Origin: Hymenobacter terricola
Lineage (GTDB): Bacteria; Bacteroidota; Bacteroidia; Cytophagales; Hymenobacteraceae
Assembly (NCBI RefSeq): GCF_017921975.2
Contig: NZ_JAGEMO020000009.1
Location: forward strand, 1-64,000
Direction of reading: 5' to 3'
Length of the DNA: 64,000 bases
Both the position numbers and the translations under genes were made by a program. Shown here in pieces: positions 1 through 8,081 of this stretch. Position 1 is the first letter of the stretch. Each line of letters starts with the position of its first letter. The notes under the pieces are model-generated. The model saw only the letters and a program-made list of their open reading frames with translations, did not search any database and was not told the origin of the DNA.

Positions 1-177
1 AAAAAAAATCGGACGCAAGTGATTGAGCACAACGAAGAAGTCTACAAAAATCGTAACCAAATCGAACGCTGCTTCAACCGCCTCAAGCGGTTTCGGGGCC
101 TCGCTTCACGCTACGAAAAGAACGCCAGCACCTTTCTGGCAATGGTCACCCTCGGAGCCATCCTGATGTGGCTTTAA
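1..177 (+). CDS. IS5-type transposase, C-terminal end (cut by window edge)
   Basis: Reading from base 1 gives 58 residues ending at TAA 175-177. The segment contains NQIERCFNRLKRFRGLASRYEK, where the Glu of IERCFNRLK matches the last residue of the DDE triad in IS5/IS427-group transposases, followed by a hydrophobic tail (LAMVTLGAILMWL) usual for that group. Only the 3' end lies in the window, so intactness cannot be judged. It marks the left flank as a site of insertion sequence activity; no terminal repeat could be confirmed in the 35 bases before the next gene. Confidence 0.8.
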   Translation, partial: KKNRTQVIEHNEEVYKNRNQIERCFNRLKRFRGLASRYEKNASTFLAMVTLGAILMWL

Positions 178-212
178 TTGTTTACACGTCCTAGCTTTCC
201 CTTTTTCCTCTT

Positions 213-836
213 ATGAAAAATCCCCTGTTGAAATCAGTCTTGCTCTTGCTCGGGCTGGCGGCGCTGGGCTTCGGTGCCCGCGCCCAAACCACGCCCGCTC
301 CCGAAACCTGGACCAAGAAAAAGGCCGCGAAGTGGTTCAAGAGCCGCGCCTGGGCCAATGGCCTGAAGCTGAACGTGGCAGAGTCGGTCGACAAGGTCGA
401 ATTTGCCAGGCAGTACACCGCCAACAAGGCGTGGTGGGACAAGGCTTTTGCCTATTTTCGCGACACCAACCTCGACCAGCTGACGCCGGGCAAGTACCCC
501 GTGGACGGCGACAACGTGTTTGCCGCCGTGACGGAAAATCCCACCAAGGAGTTTGCCAATACCAACTGGGAATCGCACCGCAAGTACATCGACCTGCAGT
601 ACGTGGTGCAGGGAGCCGAGAAAATTGGCGTGGTGCCCATCGCCAAAGCCACCGTAACCAAGCCCTATGAAGAGGCCCGCGATGCCGCCAACTACAGCGC
701 CGAGGGCAAGCTGTACGAAGCCAAGCCCGGCACCATTTACATTTTCTTCCCGCAGGATGTGCACCGGCCCAACATCAAGGTCGACGGCGTGGATAAGGAC
801 AAAAAACTGGTGATAAAAGTCCGGGCGGCCTCATAG
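213..836 (+). CDS. Secreted YhcH/YjgK/YiaL (DUF386) family protein
   Basis: 207 aa. Residues 1-24 form a signal peptide (KSVLLLLGLAALGFGARAQ), so the protein is probably exported, unlike the cytoplasmic E. coli members YhcH and YiaL. The mature part carries the family signature: ESHRKYIDLQYVVQGAEKIGV in the middle and YIFFPQDVHRP near the end, the latter with the His expected to bind metal in the cupin-like barrel. Family members are tied to sugar acid and sialic acid use and to the old beta-galactosidase beta-subunit label; the actual substrate is not known. It stands alone, 36 bases after the transposase remnant, and the next gene begins 75 bases downstream. Confidence 0.85.
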   Translation: MKNPLLKSVLLLLGLAALGFGARAQTTPAPETWTKKKAAKWFKSRAWANGLKLNVAESVDKVEFARQYTANKAWWDKAFAYFRDTNLDQLTPGKYPVDGDNVFAAVTENPTKEFANTNWESHRKYIDLQYVVQGAEKIGVVPIAKATVTKPYEEARDAANYSAEGKLYEAKPGTIYIFFPQDVHRPNIKVDGVDKDKKLVIKVRAAS

Positions 837-911
837 GCAGCCAACTATGCCCGGCAAACGTAGAAGGCAGGCAAACCGTGTTTTTCCTTTCACTTCTTCA
901 TTCGCCGAGCT

Positions 912-2186
912 ATGTCCCGTTTCCTGTTTCTCGTCCTGTTGATTTTTTCGGCCGGGCTTCGTCAGCCCTCGGCCGCGCAAACCGGCGCGGGCGAGGGCCT
1001 GCCAACCCGGCCCACGCCCTTCCGCTTCGTGAACGACCAGGCCCAGCTCATGGCCCCGGCCGATGCCAAAAAGCTGGAAAGCGGCCTGCGCCGCTACGCC
1101 GATAATACCGGCACCCAGGTAGTTGTGGTGACCGTGCCCACGCTGGGCGGGCGCGACGTGGCCGACTACGGCCGGGCCCTGGGCACGGCCTGGGGCGTGG
1201 GCCAGCGCGACAAAAACAACGGCATCGTGGTGCTGGTAGGGGCCAAAGAGCACAAGGTCACCATCCAGCCCGGCAGCGGCCTGCAGAGCACGATTACGCC
1301 GGAAGTCACCAGCCGCGTCATCAACGAAATGACGCCGGGCTTCAAGCAGGGTAACTATTTTGCCGGCCTCCGCGCCGGCCTGAACACCCTGATGGTGACG
1401 GCCAACCCCAGCTCGAACCCGAAGAAAAACCCGGCCGCTGCCAACTCTGCCGCCGCCAGAGCTGCGGGCAATATAGCCGCTACCGAGCCGGCGCAGTCTA
1501 ACCTGTCGCAGGAGCCGCAAACCCAAACGCCTACCAACGACCCCGTGATGATGCCGCCGGCTTCGGAGCCCGTTTCGCCGGGCCCCGGCATGGGCACGCT
1601 GCTCATCGGCGCGCTGATAATTGGCGGAATCCTGTGGTTTGTGGTGCGGCTGTTTCGCGGCCGTAGCGCCGCCAGCAACGCCGGGAACGCCGGGAACGGC
1701 ACACCCAACTTCCTGCCTAACCAGACCAATGGCCCCGCCGGCGGTGGCTACGGCCAGGCCCCCGGCAACTACGGGCCGGGCTACGGCAACGCGCCCAGCT
1801 CGGGTGGTGGCATGGGCGTGGGCGGCATGCTGGCCACCGGCGCGGCGGCGGCGGCCGGTGCTTACCTCGGCAACCGCATGGCTTCGGGCCACGACACCTC
1901 CGGAAATAACCTGTCGAACGACGGCAACAACACCAATTTCGGCGCGGGCACGGCCGCAGGCGCTGGTGCAGCGGGCACGGCCGCAGCGGGCGACTATTTC
2001 TCCTCCCGCGACGGCGGCACGGCCGATACCGCCTCGCCCGACTATTTCTCTGACGACAACACGGCGGCCAACAACTCCGATTATTTCTCGTCCGACGACA
2101 ACAACTCTTCCTCCGACGACACCTCCTCCAGCGATACCGGCGGCGGCGGTTTCGACAGCGGCAGCGACAACAGCGGCTCGTGGTAG
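912..2186 (+). CDS. TPM-domain (YgcG-type) membrane protein
   Basis: 424 aa. Signal peptide at residues 1-22, then a TPM domain (about 36-160; FVNDQAQLMAPADAKKLES, QVVVVTVPTLGGRDVADYG, NNGIVVLVGAKEHKV) as in YgcG and the Arabidopsis photosystem II repair protein TLP18.3. A linker of Pro/Asn/Ala is followed by one membrane helix (about 217-236, LLIGALIIGGILWFVVRLF), a Gly/Ala/Asn-rich stretch and an acidic Ser/Asp/Gly tail ending SDNSGSW, the low-complexity end typical of this family. So the TPM domain sits in the periplasm and the tail in the cytoplasm. Role unknown beyond envelope location. A strong terminator follows at 2213. Confidence 0.85.
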   Translation: MSRFLFLVLLIFSAGLRQPSAAQTGAGEGLPTRPTPFRFVNDQAQLMAPADAKKLESGLRRYADNTGTQVVVVTVPTLGGRDVADYGRALGTAWGVGQRDKNNGIVVLVGAKEHKVTIQPGSGLQSTITPEVTSRVINEMTPGFKQGNYFAGLRAGLNTLMVTANPSSNPKKNPAAANSAAARAAGNIAATEPAQSNLSQEPQTQTPTNDPVMMPPASEPVSPGPGMGTLLIGALIIGGILWFVVRLFRGRSAASNAGNAGNGTPNFLPNQTNGPAGGGYGQAPGNYGPGYGNAPSSGGGMGVGGMLATGAAAAAGAYLGNRMASGHDTSGNNLSNDGNNTNFGAGTAAGAGAAGTAAAGDYFSSRDGGTADTASPDYFSDDNTAANNSDYFSSDDNNSSSDDTSSSDTGGGGFDSGSDNSGSW

Positions 2187-2212
2187 AGCCCGGTGGAGCA
2201 CTCCTGATTCGG

Positions 2213-2243
2213 CCCCGATGTTGAAAAGCATCGGGGCTTTTTG
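2213..2243 (+). terminator. Rho-independent terminator after the TPM gene
   Basis: Arms CCCCGATG and CATCGGGG (8 bp, perfect) around an 8-base loop, followed by CTTTTTG. It starts 27 bases after the TPM-protein stop codon. Confidence 0.85.
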
Positions 2244-2355
2244 TTGACGGGTTGCGGCGCCGGGCAGTAAGTTGCGGCCGGTTAGCGCCGGGACGGTTCC
2301 GGTTGGCTGGCCGCTTCACCCCTCGATTCTGGCCCATCCGGCTGCTTTCACCACC

Positions 2356-2913
2356 ATGCCTTCGCCTTCCGAAAGCCCTGATTTACCGGCTGTTCCCGTG
2401 CTGGAAACCGACCGCCTGCGCCTGCGCGGCTTCCGCGCCGACGACTTTACGGGCTGGTTTGCCATGAGCCGGCTGCCCGCTTACCACCGCTACTTCAGCC
2501 CCGAGCCCATGCCCGCCGAGGAAGTGTGGAAGCTGGTGCTGCGCAGCGCCGGCCACTGGGTCATCCTGGGCTACGGCTTCTGGGCCGTGGAGGAAAAAGC
2601 CAGCGGCCGGTTCGTCGGCGCCATCGGTTTTCTCAACCTCAAGCGCGCCATCGAGCCGCCGTTGGGCGAGGCCCCGGAAATCGGCTGGGTGCTGGACCCC
2701 GCCGTGCACGGCCTGGGCTACGCCACCGAGGCCGTGGCGGCGGTGCTGGCCTGGGGCGAAAGCTACTTCGGGCCGGTGCGCACGGTGTGCATCATTCACC
2801 CCGAAAACGAGCCTTCGCTGCGGCTGGCGGCCAAATTCGGCTACCACGAATATGCCCGTTCCACTTACCATAACGAGCCCATTGTGCTGCTGGAGCGGCC
2901 CGGGCAGCGGTAG
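2356..2913 (+). CDS. GNAT N-acetyltransferase, RimJ/RimL type
   Basis: 185 aa from the ATG at 2356; an upstream TTG at 2272 would add 28 residues unlike the family, so I prefer the ATG. The sequence opens with the typical beta1 of RimJ/RimL-type GNATs (VLETDRLRLRGFRADDF) and continues through GRFVGAIGF, EIGWVLDPAVHGLGYATEAV (acetyl-CoA loop, here HGLGYA rather than Q/RGxGxG/A) and the C-terminal NEPSLRLAAKFGY. It should acetylate an amino group of a protein or small molecule with acetyl-CoA in the cytoplasm. Followed 46 bases later by a second, unrelated-looking GNAT gene on the same strand. Confidence 0.85.
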   Translation: MPSPSESPDLPAVPVLETDRLRLRGFRADDFTGWFAMSRLPAYHRYFSPEPMPAEEVWKLVLRSAGHWVILGYGFWAVEEKASGRFVGAIGFLNLKRAIEPPLGEAPEIGWVLDPAVHGLGYATEAVAAVLAWGESYFGPVRTVCIIHPENEPSLRLAAKFGYHEYARSTYHNEPIVLLERPGQR

Positions 2914-2959
2914 CTCTTGCCTGCGCCGCCAGGCAGCTCACCAGCCAATTCATTGAGCC

Positions 2960-3775
2960 ATGATTTTCTCTGACCTACCGCTAGCCCAGCGCCTGGAGCG
3001 CACCGAGGCGAACAGCAACGCCGCTTTTGTGGAGGCGCGTGCCCGGCTGCATCCGGCCAGCGGCGCCGAGTGGCGGGAAGTGGCCGGCGCCTACGCCATG
3101 TTCGACGGCCCCGATTCGCCCCTTACCCAAACCTTTGGCCTGGGCTTGTTTGCCGAAGCCACGGCCGATGACCTGGGCGAAATTGAGGCGTTTTTTGCGG
3201 CCCGTCACGCCCCGGTGCTGCACGAAATCAGCCCGCTGGCGCCGGCCAGCTTGTGGCCGCTGCTGCACGCCCGGGGCTACCAGCCCATCGAATTCACCAG
3301 CGTCCTGTATCAGGAGCTGACGGCCATTGCGTTGCCGGAGCCGCCTCCGGGTTCCGCCGTGCGCGTTCGCATCATCGGGCCGGACGAGGCCGATGCCTGG
3401 GCCGAAACGGCTGCCGCCGGGTGGCAATCCGAAGCGCCCGAGCTAACCGGTTTTATCCGGGAGCTGGGCCAGATAAGCGCCCACAGCGTTGGCGTGTCGT
3501 CGTTTGTGGCGGAAGCGGCCGGCCAGCTTATCGCCACGGCCGGCCTGTATATGCACGAGGGCGTGGCCCTGCTGGCGGGCGCCAGCACCGTGCCCGCGGG
3601 CCGGCGGCAGGGGGCCCAGGCGGCGCTGCTGGCGGCCCGCCTGCAGCACGCCGCCGCGCACGGCTGCACCCTGGCTACGATGGGCGCATTGCCCGGCGGC
3701 CAGTCGCAGCGCAACGCCGAGCGCCGCGGTTTCCGTATTGCCTACACGCGGGCCAAGTGGCAGCTGCTGCGCTAG
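2960..3775 (+). CDS. GNAT family N-acetyltransferase (two-domain)
   Basis: 271 aa. The C-terminal half (about 130-271) has GNAT features: SFVAEAAGQLIATAGLYMHEGVA, then LLAGASTVPAGRRQGAQAALLAARL, where PAGRRQGAQ is the acetyl-CoA pyrophosphate loop, and a closing ERRGFRIAYTRAKWQL. The N-terminal half is GNAT-like in length but lacks a clear cofactor loop, which is the usual layout of tandem GNAT proteins with one dead domain. Substrate unknown. It probably shares a transcript with the acetyltransferase upstream, since no terminator is visible between them. Confidence 0.75.
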   Translation: MIFSDLPLAQRLERTEANSNAAFVEARARLHPASGAEWREVAGAYAMFDGPDSPLTQTFGLGLFAEATADDLGEIEAFFAARHAPVLHEISPLAPASLWPLLHARGYQPIEFTSVLYQELTAIALPEPPPGSAVRVRIIGPDEADAWAETAAAGWQSEAPELTGFIRELGQISAHSVGVSSFVAEAAGQLIATAGLYMHEGVALLAGASTVPAGRRQGAQAALLAARLQHAAAHGCTLATMGALPGGQSQRNAERRGFRIAYTRAKWQLLR

Positions 3776-3812
3776 AGGCCACCAGCCCGTTGCAAAGGGC
3801 ATTATTTGCATA

Positions 3813-4622
3813 ATGAGCGACTCCCGTTTTCCACGCTTCCCTATAATATTTGCCATGGCTCCCCGTCCCTACATCCTCGCCGAAACTACCTGGAAAACTG
3901 TTCAGGAAAATAACTATGAAGTGGTGGTGCTGCCGTGGGGCGCCACCGAGGCGCACAACTACCACCTGCCCTACGCCACCGACAACATCCAGGCCGACTA
4001 CGTGGCGGCCGAGGCCGCCCGCAAGGCCTGGGAGCAAGGCGCGAAAGTGGTGGTGCTGCCCTGTATCCCGTTCGGCGTGAACACCGGTCAGCTCGATATC
4101 ACGCTCGATATGAACCTGAACCCCAGCACGCAGCTGGCTATTTTGCGCGATTTGGTGCAGGTGCTGGCCCGCCAGGGCATTCCCAAGCTGGTTATCCTGA
4201 ACGGGCACGGCGGCAACGATTTCCGCCAAATCCTGCGCGAGCTGCAGGCCGAGTTTCCCACCGTCTTTCTGAGCACGCTGAACTGGTTCCGGGCCGCCGA
4301 CCGCAACCAGTATTTCGCCGCGCCCGGCGACCACGCCGATGAGCTGGAAACCAGCACCATGCTGCACCTCACGCCCGATTTAGTGAGCCCGCTGGCCGAG
4401 GCCGGCCCCGGCGCGGCGCGGCAGTTTCGCATCGCAGCCCTGCGCCAGGGCTGGGCCTGGGCCCAGCGCGAATGGAGCAAAGTGACGGCCGATACCGGCG
4501 TGGGCAACCCCGCCGCCGCCACGGCCGAAAAAGGCCGCGCCTTTCTGGAAGCCGTCACCACCAACATCGGGCAGTTTCTGGTGGAGCTGGCCGCCGCCGA
4601 CCCGCAGGATTTGTACGAATAG
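3813..4622 (+). CDS. Creatininase-family amidohydrolase
   Basis: 269 aa from ATG 3813; a second in-frame ATG at 3855 (MAPRPYILAETTW) gives 255 aa and fits the family N-terminus better, so the true start is undecided. Metal-binding motifs of the creatininase/FAPy deformylase family are visible: GATEAHNYHLPYATD (Glu, His and Asp ligands), VILNGHGGNDF and DHADELETS. Family members hydrolyse cyclic amides such as creatinine, or formamides in riboflavin, mycofactocin and queuosine-like routes. Here nothing in the neighbourhood names the substrate. The first motif reads EAHNYHLP instead of the commoner EQHGPHLP. Confidence 0.8.
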   Translation: MSDSRFPRFPIIFAMAPRPYILAETTWKTVQENNYEVVVLPWGATEAHNYHLPYATDNIQADYVAAEAARKAWEQGAKVVVLPCIPFGVNTGQLDITLDMNLNPSTQLAILRDLVQVLARQGIPKLVILNGHGGNDFRQILRELQAEFPTVFLSTLNWFRAADRNQYFAAPGDHADELETSTMLHLTPDLVSPLAEAGPGAARQFRIAALRQGWAWAQREWSKVTADTGVGNPAAATAEKGRAFLEAVTTNIGQFLVELAAADPQDLYE

Positions 4623-4680
4623 AGAACCGGCGTCCCGGCGCGCCGGTTTGCAGCGCCGATACCATCCTTTTTCCCTGCTT

Positions 4681-5319
4681 ATGCCCCTGTGTTTTGATAG
4701 TGTGATTTTTGACCTCGACGGCACGCTTTGGGACGCTTCGGCGGCCATCGCCCACGCCTTCCAGGCCGCCAAAGAAAGCGTCGACTACATTGAGGACGAC
4801 GTGACCCTGGCCCAGGTGCAGGCCGTGACCGGCCAGCCCTACACCGTGGTTTACGAGCGCCTGTTTCCCAACCTGCCGGCCGACAAGCTGGACGAATACC
4901 GCGCCCTGTGCGCCCGCCAGGAGCTGGCCGCCGCCGAGCAGCACGGCGGCGCGCCCTACCCCGGCCTCGAAACCACGCTGCGCTACCTCCTCAACCAGGG
5001 CTACCGGCTGTTCATCGTCAGCAACTGCCAGCTGGGCTACGTGGAGGCCTTTTTCAAGCACAGCGGGCTGGGGCACTACTTCGAAGGCCACCAGTGCTTC
5101 GGCACCCGGCTGCTGCCCAAGTCCGAGAACATCCGCGAAATAATCGCCGAATACGGCCTCGAAGCGCCCGTGTACGTGGGCGACACCCCCGGCGACCTCG
5201 CCGCCAGCCAGGAAGCCGGCGTGCCCTTCATCTTCGCCACCTACGGCTTCGGCCGCCTCGATACCACCGAGGCCCCGTCGCGCATCAACCAGCCCGCCGA
5301 TTTGGAGCAACTGCTGTGA
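4681..5319 (+). CDS. HAD-superfamily hydrolase, phosphoglycolate phosphatase-like
   Basis: 212 aa from the ATG at 4681. All four HAD motifs are present: DLDGTLWDA (nucleophile and acid Asp), IVSNC (motif II Ser/Asn), KSEN (motif III Lys) and YVGDTPGDLAAS (motif IV Asp pair). A helical cap follows motif I at about residues 16-80, as in the Gph/YjjG group. It should dephosphorylate a small phosphate ester in the cytoplasm; the substrate is not evident. Located 58 bases after the creatininase-family gene, perhaps on the same transcript. Confidence 0.85.
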   Translation: MPLCFDSVIFDLDGTLWDASAAIAHAFQAAKESVDYIEDDVTLAQVQAVTGQPYTVVYERLFPNLPADKLDEYRALCARQELAAAEQHGGAPYPGLETTLRYLLNQGYRLFIVSNCQLGYVEAFFKHSGLGHYFEGHQCFGTRLLPKSENIREIIAEYGLEAPVYVGDTPGDLAASQEAGVPFIFATYGFGRLDTTEAPSRINQPADLEQLL

Positions 5320-5354
5320 GGCCATAATTCCGGCCAAAAACGGCCGGCCGGGTA

Positions 5355-5384
5355 TTGCCCGCTTGGCGGCGATTCGTACTTTGG
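5355..5384 (+). promoter_or_regulatory. Candidate Bacteroidota promoter for the DUF433 gene
   Basis: TTG (5355-5357), 19 bases, then TACTTTG at 5377-5383, resembling the Bacteroidota TTG/TAnnTTTG pair. The ATG at 5389 follows within 6 bases, so the transcript would be leaderless or nearly so. Confidence 0.5.
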
Positions 5385-5388
5385 TCGC

Positions 5389-5745
5389 ATGAATTTTCCG
5401 GTTCTCTCCCGCATCACTCTCCATCCCACCATCTGCCAGGGCCAGCCCACGGTGCGCGGCCTGCGCTACCCCGTGTGGCAAGTGCTCGACTGGCTGGCCG
5501 CGGGTCAAACGGAAGCGGAGATTCTGGCCGCACACCCCGCGCTGGAACCCGAGGATTTGCGGTCCTGCCTCGCCTTTGCCGCCGAGCGCCTCAAGCCGTT
5601 GGGCCACACCCTGCCGGGCCCGAACGACGAAAATTCAGCCGAATGGCTGCTGAGCCGGCAAAGCCAGTGGCTGGCCGAACAGGAATTTCTCAAGCAGCTG
5701 TGGGAGCGGAATCCGACGCCACCGGCCGCGGCATCCGGCGCGTAA
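5389..5745 (+). CDS. DUF433 domain protein (VapB-like)
   Basis: 118 aa. The N-terminal 70 residues match the DUF433 pattern: RITLHPTICQGQPTVRGLRY, then VWQVLDWLAAGQTEAEILAAHP and LEPEDLRSCLAFAA. DUF433 is a winged-helix domain found in antitoxins of DUF433/DUF5615 (PIN-like) pairs. No toxin gene lies next to it: the next reading frame is a STAS-like protein. The C-terminal 45 residues (NDENSAEWLLSRQSQWLAEQEF) are an unusual extension that could be helical. An orphan regulator is the simplest reading. Confidence 0.75.
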   Translation: MNFPVLSRITLHPTICQGQPTVRGLRYPVWQVLDWLAAGQTEAEILAAHPALEPEDLRSCLAFAAERLKPLGHTLPGPNDENSAEWLLSRQSQWLAEQEFLKQLWERNPTPPAAASGA

Positions 5746-5859
5746 TTGCCGAATAATTTTGGCAATTTCCACCCGCCAAAACAGCTGTTCAAAACCAGGA
5801 ATAGATGCGTAGCTTTGGCCGCCCTGCCGTCTATCTTCCGGCGGGCGCCGGCTGCTGCC

Positions 5860-6291
5860 ATGTACGAGGAACTAGCGTCGACATCCTATCTAAACGTCGC
5901 CTACCGGCCGGATTCCTGCATCCTGATTGGCCGCTGGCTGAGCTCCATCACCGAGCCGCAGCTGCGCACCGGCTACGAAACCATGCGCCTGGCAGCAATG
6001 GACTACCACTGCCCCCACTGGCTGATGGATGCGCGCCGGCGCACCGACCGCCGCCTCAACGGCCCCGAATGGGTGGTGACTGCCTTCCTGCCGCGGGTGC
6101 AGCAAGAGCTGGGCATGCCGTTGTACGTGGCCTTTCTGGTGCTGCCCAGCCATTTGCAGGAGCTGGAAGACGACCCGGATTATCCGGGCAAAGCGTCCGT
6201 TTCCACCGGGCCGTTGCAGTACGCCCGTTTCATCGACGAAGGCGCCGCCAATGCCTGGCTCGACGAGCACCGGCGCGGCAAGAAGGGGTGA
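5860..6291 (+). CDS. Small STAS-like protein, paralogue A
   Basis: 143 aa from the ATG at 5860. I cannot name the family with certainty. The pattern is AYRPDSCILIGRW, then HWLMDARRRTD, WVVTAFLPRVQQELG, a hydrophobic strand YVAFLVLP and a C-terminal FIDEGAANAWLDE. This alternation of strands and helices, with an Asp-Arg-Arg-Arg after the central strand, recalls STAS/SpoIIAA-like domains. Three related proteins occur in this window at 13972-14391, 35103-35531 and 36947-37354. It is convergent with the MFS exporter that ends 16 bases away. No signal peptide. Confidence 0.6.
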   Translation: MYEELASTSYLNVAYRPDSCILIGRWLSSITEPQLRTGYETMRLAAMDYHCPHWLMDARRRTDRRLNGPEWVVTAFLPRVQQELGMPLYVAFLVLPSHLQELEDDPDYPGKASVSTGPLQYARFIDEGAANAWLDEHRRGKKG

Positions 6292-6307
6292 CCGTTCTTG
6301 CGCAGCA

Positions 6308-7966
6308 TTACCGCTGGCTTTCCAGCGTTTGCATGGGCGTGGCCTCTTCCACGTTCGAGGTGCTGGGGAAGGCCAGGAAGTGCGTGACCCGTGGCTCGTC
6401 GGGCCCGGTGTGGAACTGCCGCACCTGGGCCTCCACTAGCTGGTCTTCGCGGGTGAAGCGGTGGTGCTGGCGCTGGTGCTCGCCCCAGGTGGCCACGTAA
6501 AAAAACTCGGTGATGATGGTGGAGTTGGCCACGTCCGAGAATACGCCGGCACGCAGGGCCCCATCGCGCAGCCGCAGCCGCTTGAGCCGCTCGGCCGCCG
6601 CCTGAAAGGCGGGCCAGTCGGCGGGTTCCACGTGGTACTCAATCATCACCATCACGGGGCCGTCGTCGGGGTCAATAGTGCCTTCTACTTCGGGGTCGGG
6701 CCAGTGTTCGGCGGGGTCCAGGTTCAGGCCTTCGGCCGAGCGCATGGGGAAGGGGAGGGCCAGCAGGGCGCTGGCCAGCATCCAGCCGGCCGCGATTAAC
6801 AGCGAAATTTCCAGCGAGAGGTGGTCGGCCAACTCGCCCCAGGCCAGGCTGCCCACCGACAGGCCCGCCTGAAACACCAGCATGTACACGCTAATCACCC
6901 GCGCCTGCACCCACTTGGGCACGCTCAGCTGCACGGTGGTGCTGAAGCTGGTCATCACCATCAGCCAGGCAATGCCGGAGACGAACATCACGGCGTAGAG
7001 CAGGTAAATCCGGGTGATGAGGGCCAGCGCCAGGTTGGTGCCGCCGAAGGCCAGCACGCCCAGCAGCACCCGCTGGTTGAGGTTGAGCCGCGAGCCCGCC
7101 CGGCTCATCAGGAACGCGCCCGTGACAGCCCCCGCGCCCAGCCACGACAGCATTACGCCGTAGTGCCCCGAGCTCAGGTGCAGCTTGCGGGCCACCACCA
7201 CCGACACCAGCCCCCACATGGCCGCCGCCCCAAACGAGAAGGCAAACGTGCGCACCAGCACCCCATATATAGCCGGCGAATACTGCACGTAGCGCAACCC
7301 CGCCCGCAGCGCGCCAACGAAATTTTCGGCCGGCCCGTTGGTCACCGTCGGCTCGCGCTTCCAGAAATACACCACCGCCCAAGTACCCAGGAAGGAAACC
7401 CCGTTCAATAAAAACACCCAGCCCGCCGAGTAATACGCAATAATGGCCCCGCCAATGGCCGGGCCGATAGCCCGCGCAATGTTGTTGCTCACCCCGTTCA
7501 GGGTGATGGCCGAGGACAAGGCCGGGCGCGGCACCAGCTCCGTGGCCACGGCCTGCCAGATGGGCGCGTTCAGGGCCGCGCCCATGCCCAGCAAAAACGT
7601 GAACCCCAGCACGCCGTAGGCCGAAACCCCGTTGGTGAACGTGAGCACGCCCAGCCCCGTGGCCACCACCGCCATGAAGCCTTGCGTGAACAGCAGCAGC
7701 TTGCGGCGGTCAATCAAATCGGCCATGGCCCCGGCGGGCATGCTCAGCAAAAAGGCCGGCAGGGAGGTGGCCGTCTGCATCAGGGCCACGAGCAGAGCCG
7801 AAGTGGTGAGGGTGGTGACGAGCCACACGCCGGCCACGTTCTGCATCCAGGTGCCCACGTTGGATACCAGGCCCGCAATCCAGATGGCCCGGAAAATGGA
7901 GTAAGCAAACGGCGTCCAGAGCGTGACCTTGGCGGCCGGGCCGGGTGGAGAAATGGTTTCAGCCAT
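6308..7966 (-). CDS. MFS_3 (EntS-type) transporter with C-terminal antibiotic-monooxygenase-like domain
   Basis: 552 aa. Residues 20-410 have twelve hydrophobic helices with an MFS loop (AGAMADLIDRRKLLL) after helix 2. The extra 130 C-terminal residues (MVMIEYHVEPADWPAFQAAAERL ... TEFFYVATWGEHQRQH) form a ferredoxin-like fold segment that is standard in the PF05977 MFS_3 group. Related proteins export siderophores such as enterobactin, or other small molecules; the substrate here is unknown because no siderophore genes are nearby. The start at 7966 is the only ATG before the first membrane helix. Confidence 0.85.
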   Translation of the reverse strand: MAETISPPGPAAKVTLWTPFAYSIFRAIWIAGLVSNVGTWMQNVAGVWLVTTLTTSALLVALMQTATSLPAFLLSMPAGAMADLIDRRKLLLFTQGFMAVVATGLGVLTFTNGVSAYGVLGFTFLLGMGAALNAPIWQAVATELVPRPALSSAITLNGVSNNIARAIGPAIGGAIIAYYSAGWVFLLNGVSFLGTWAVVYFWKREPTVTNGPAENFVGALRAGLRYVQYSPAIYGVLVRTFAFSFGAAAMWGLVSVVVARKLHLSSGHYGVMLSWLGAGAVTGAFLMSRAGSRLNLNQRVLLGVLAFGGTNLALALITRIYLLYAVMFVSGIAWLMVMTSFSTTVQLSVPKWVQARVISVYMLVFQAGLSVGSLAWGELADHLSLEISLLIAAGWMLASALLALPFPMRSAEGLNLDPAEHWPDPEVEGTIDPDDGPVMVMIEYHVEPADWPAFQAAAERLKRLRLRDGALRAGVFSDVANSTIITEFFYVATWGEHQRQHHRFTREDQLVEAQVRQFHTGPDEPRVTHFLAFPSTSNVEEATPMQTLESQR

Positions 7967-8032
7967 TGATGAAAGTCAACAATTACCCCTTAATAACAAG
8001 TGAGGGGCTAAAACGACTTCCTACGGCTTAAA

Positions 8033-8075
8033 GCAGTGAGCAGTGAACCATTGATAACAGTTCACTGCTCACTGC
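8033..8075. repeat. 16-bp perfect inverted repeat built from heptamer units
   Basis: GCAGTGAGCAGTGAAC (8033-8048) is repeated as its exact complement at 8060-8075, with an 11-base spacer. Each arm is itself two near-copies of a CAGTGAR heptamer. It lies between the lacI-type gene and the MFS gene, both on the minus strand, and could act as a terminator for the former, although the following T-run is short. Confidence 0.8.
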
Positions 8076-8081
8076 CCTTTC

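Noticed and set aside
831..2231. 466-residue minus-strand frame opposite the TPM gene
   Set aside because: Val/Gly/Arg-rich shadow of a GC-rich plus-strand gene with a signal peptide and known domain; no family features of its own.
4555..5607. 350-residue minus-strand frame opposite the HAD phosphatase
   Set aside because: The plus strand carries all four HAD motifs in order, so the minus frame is a shadow.
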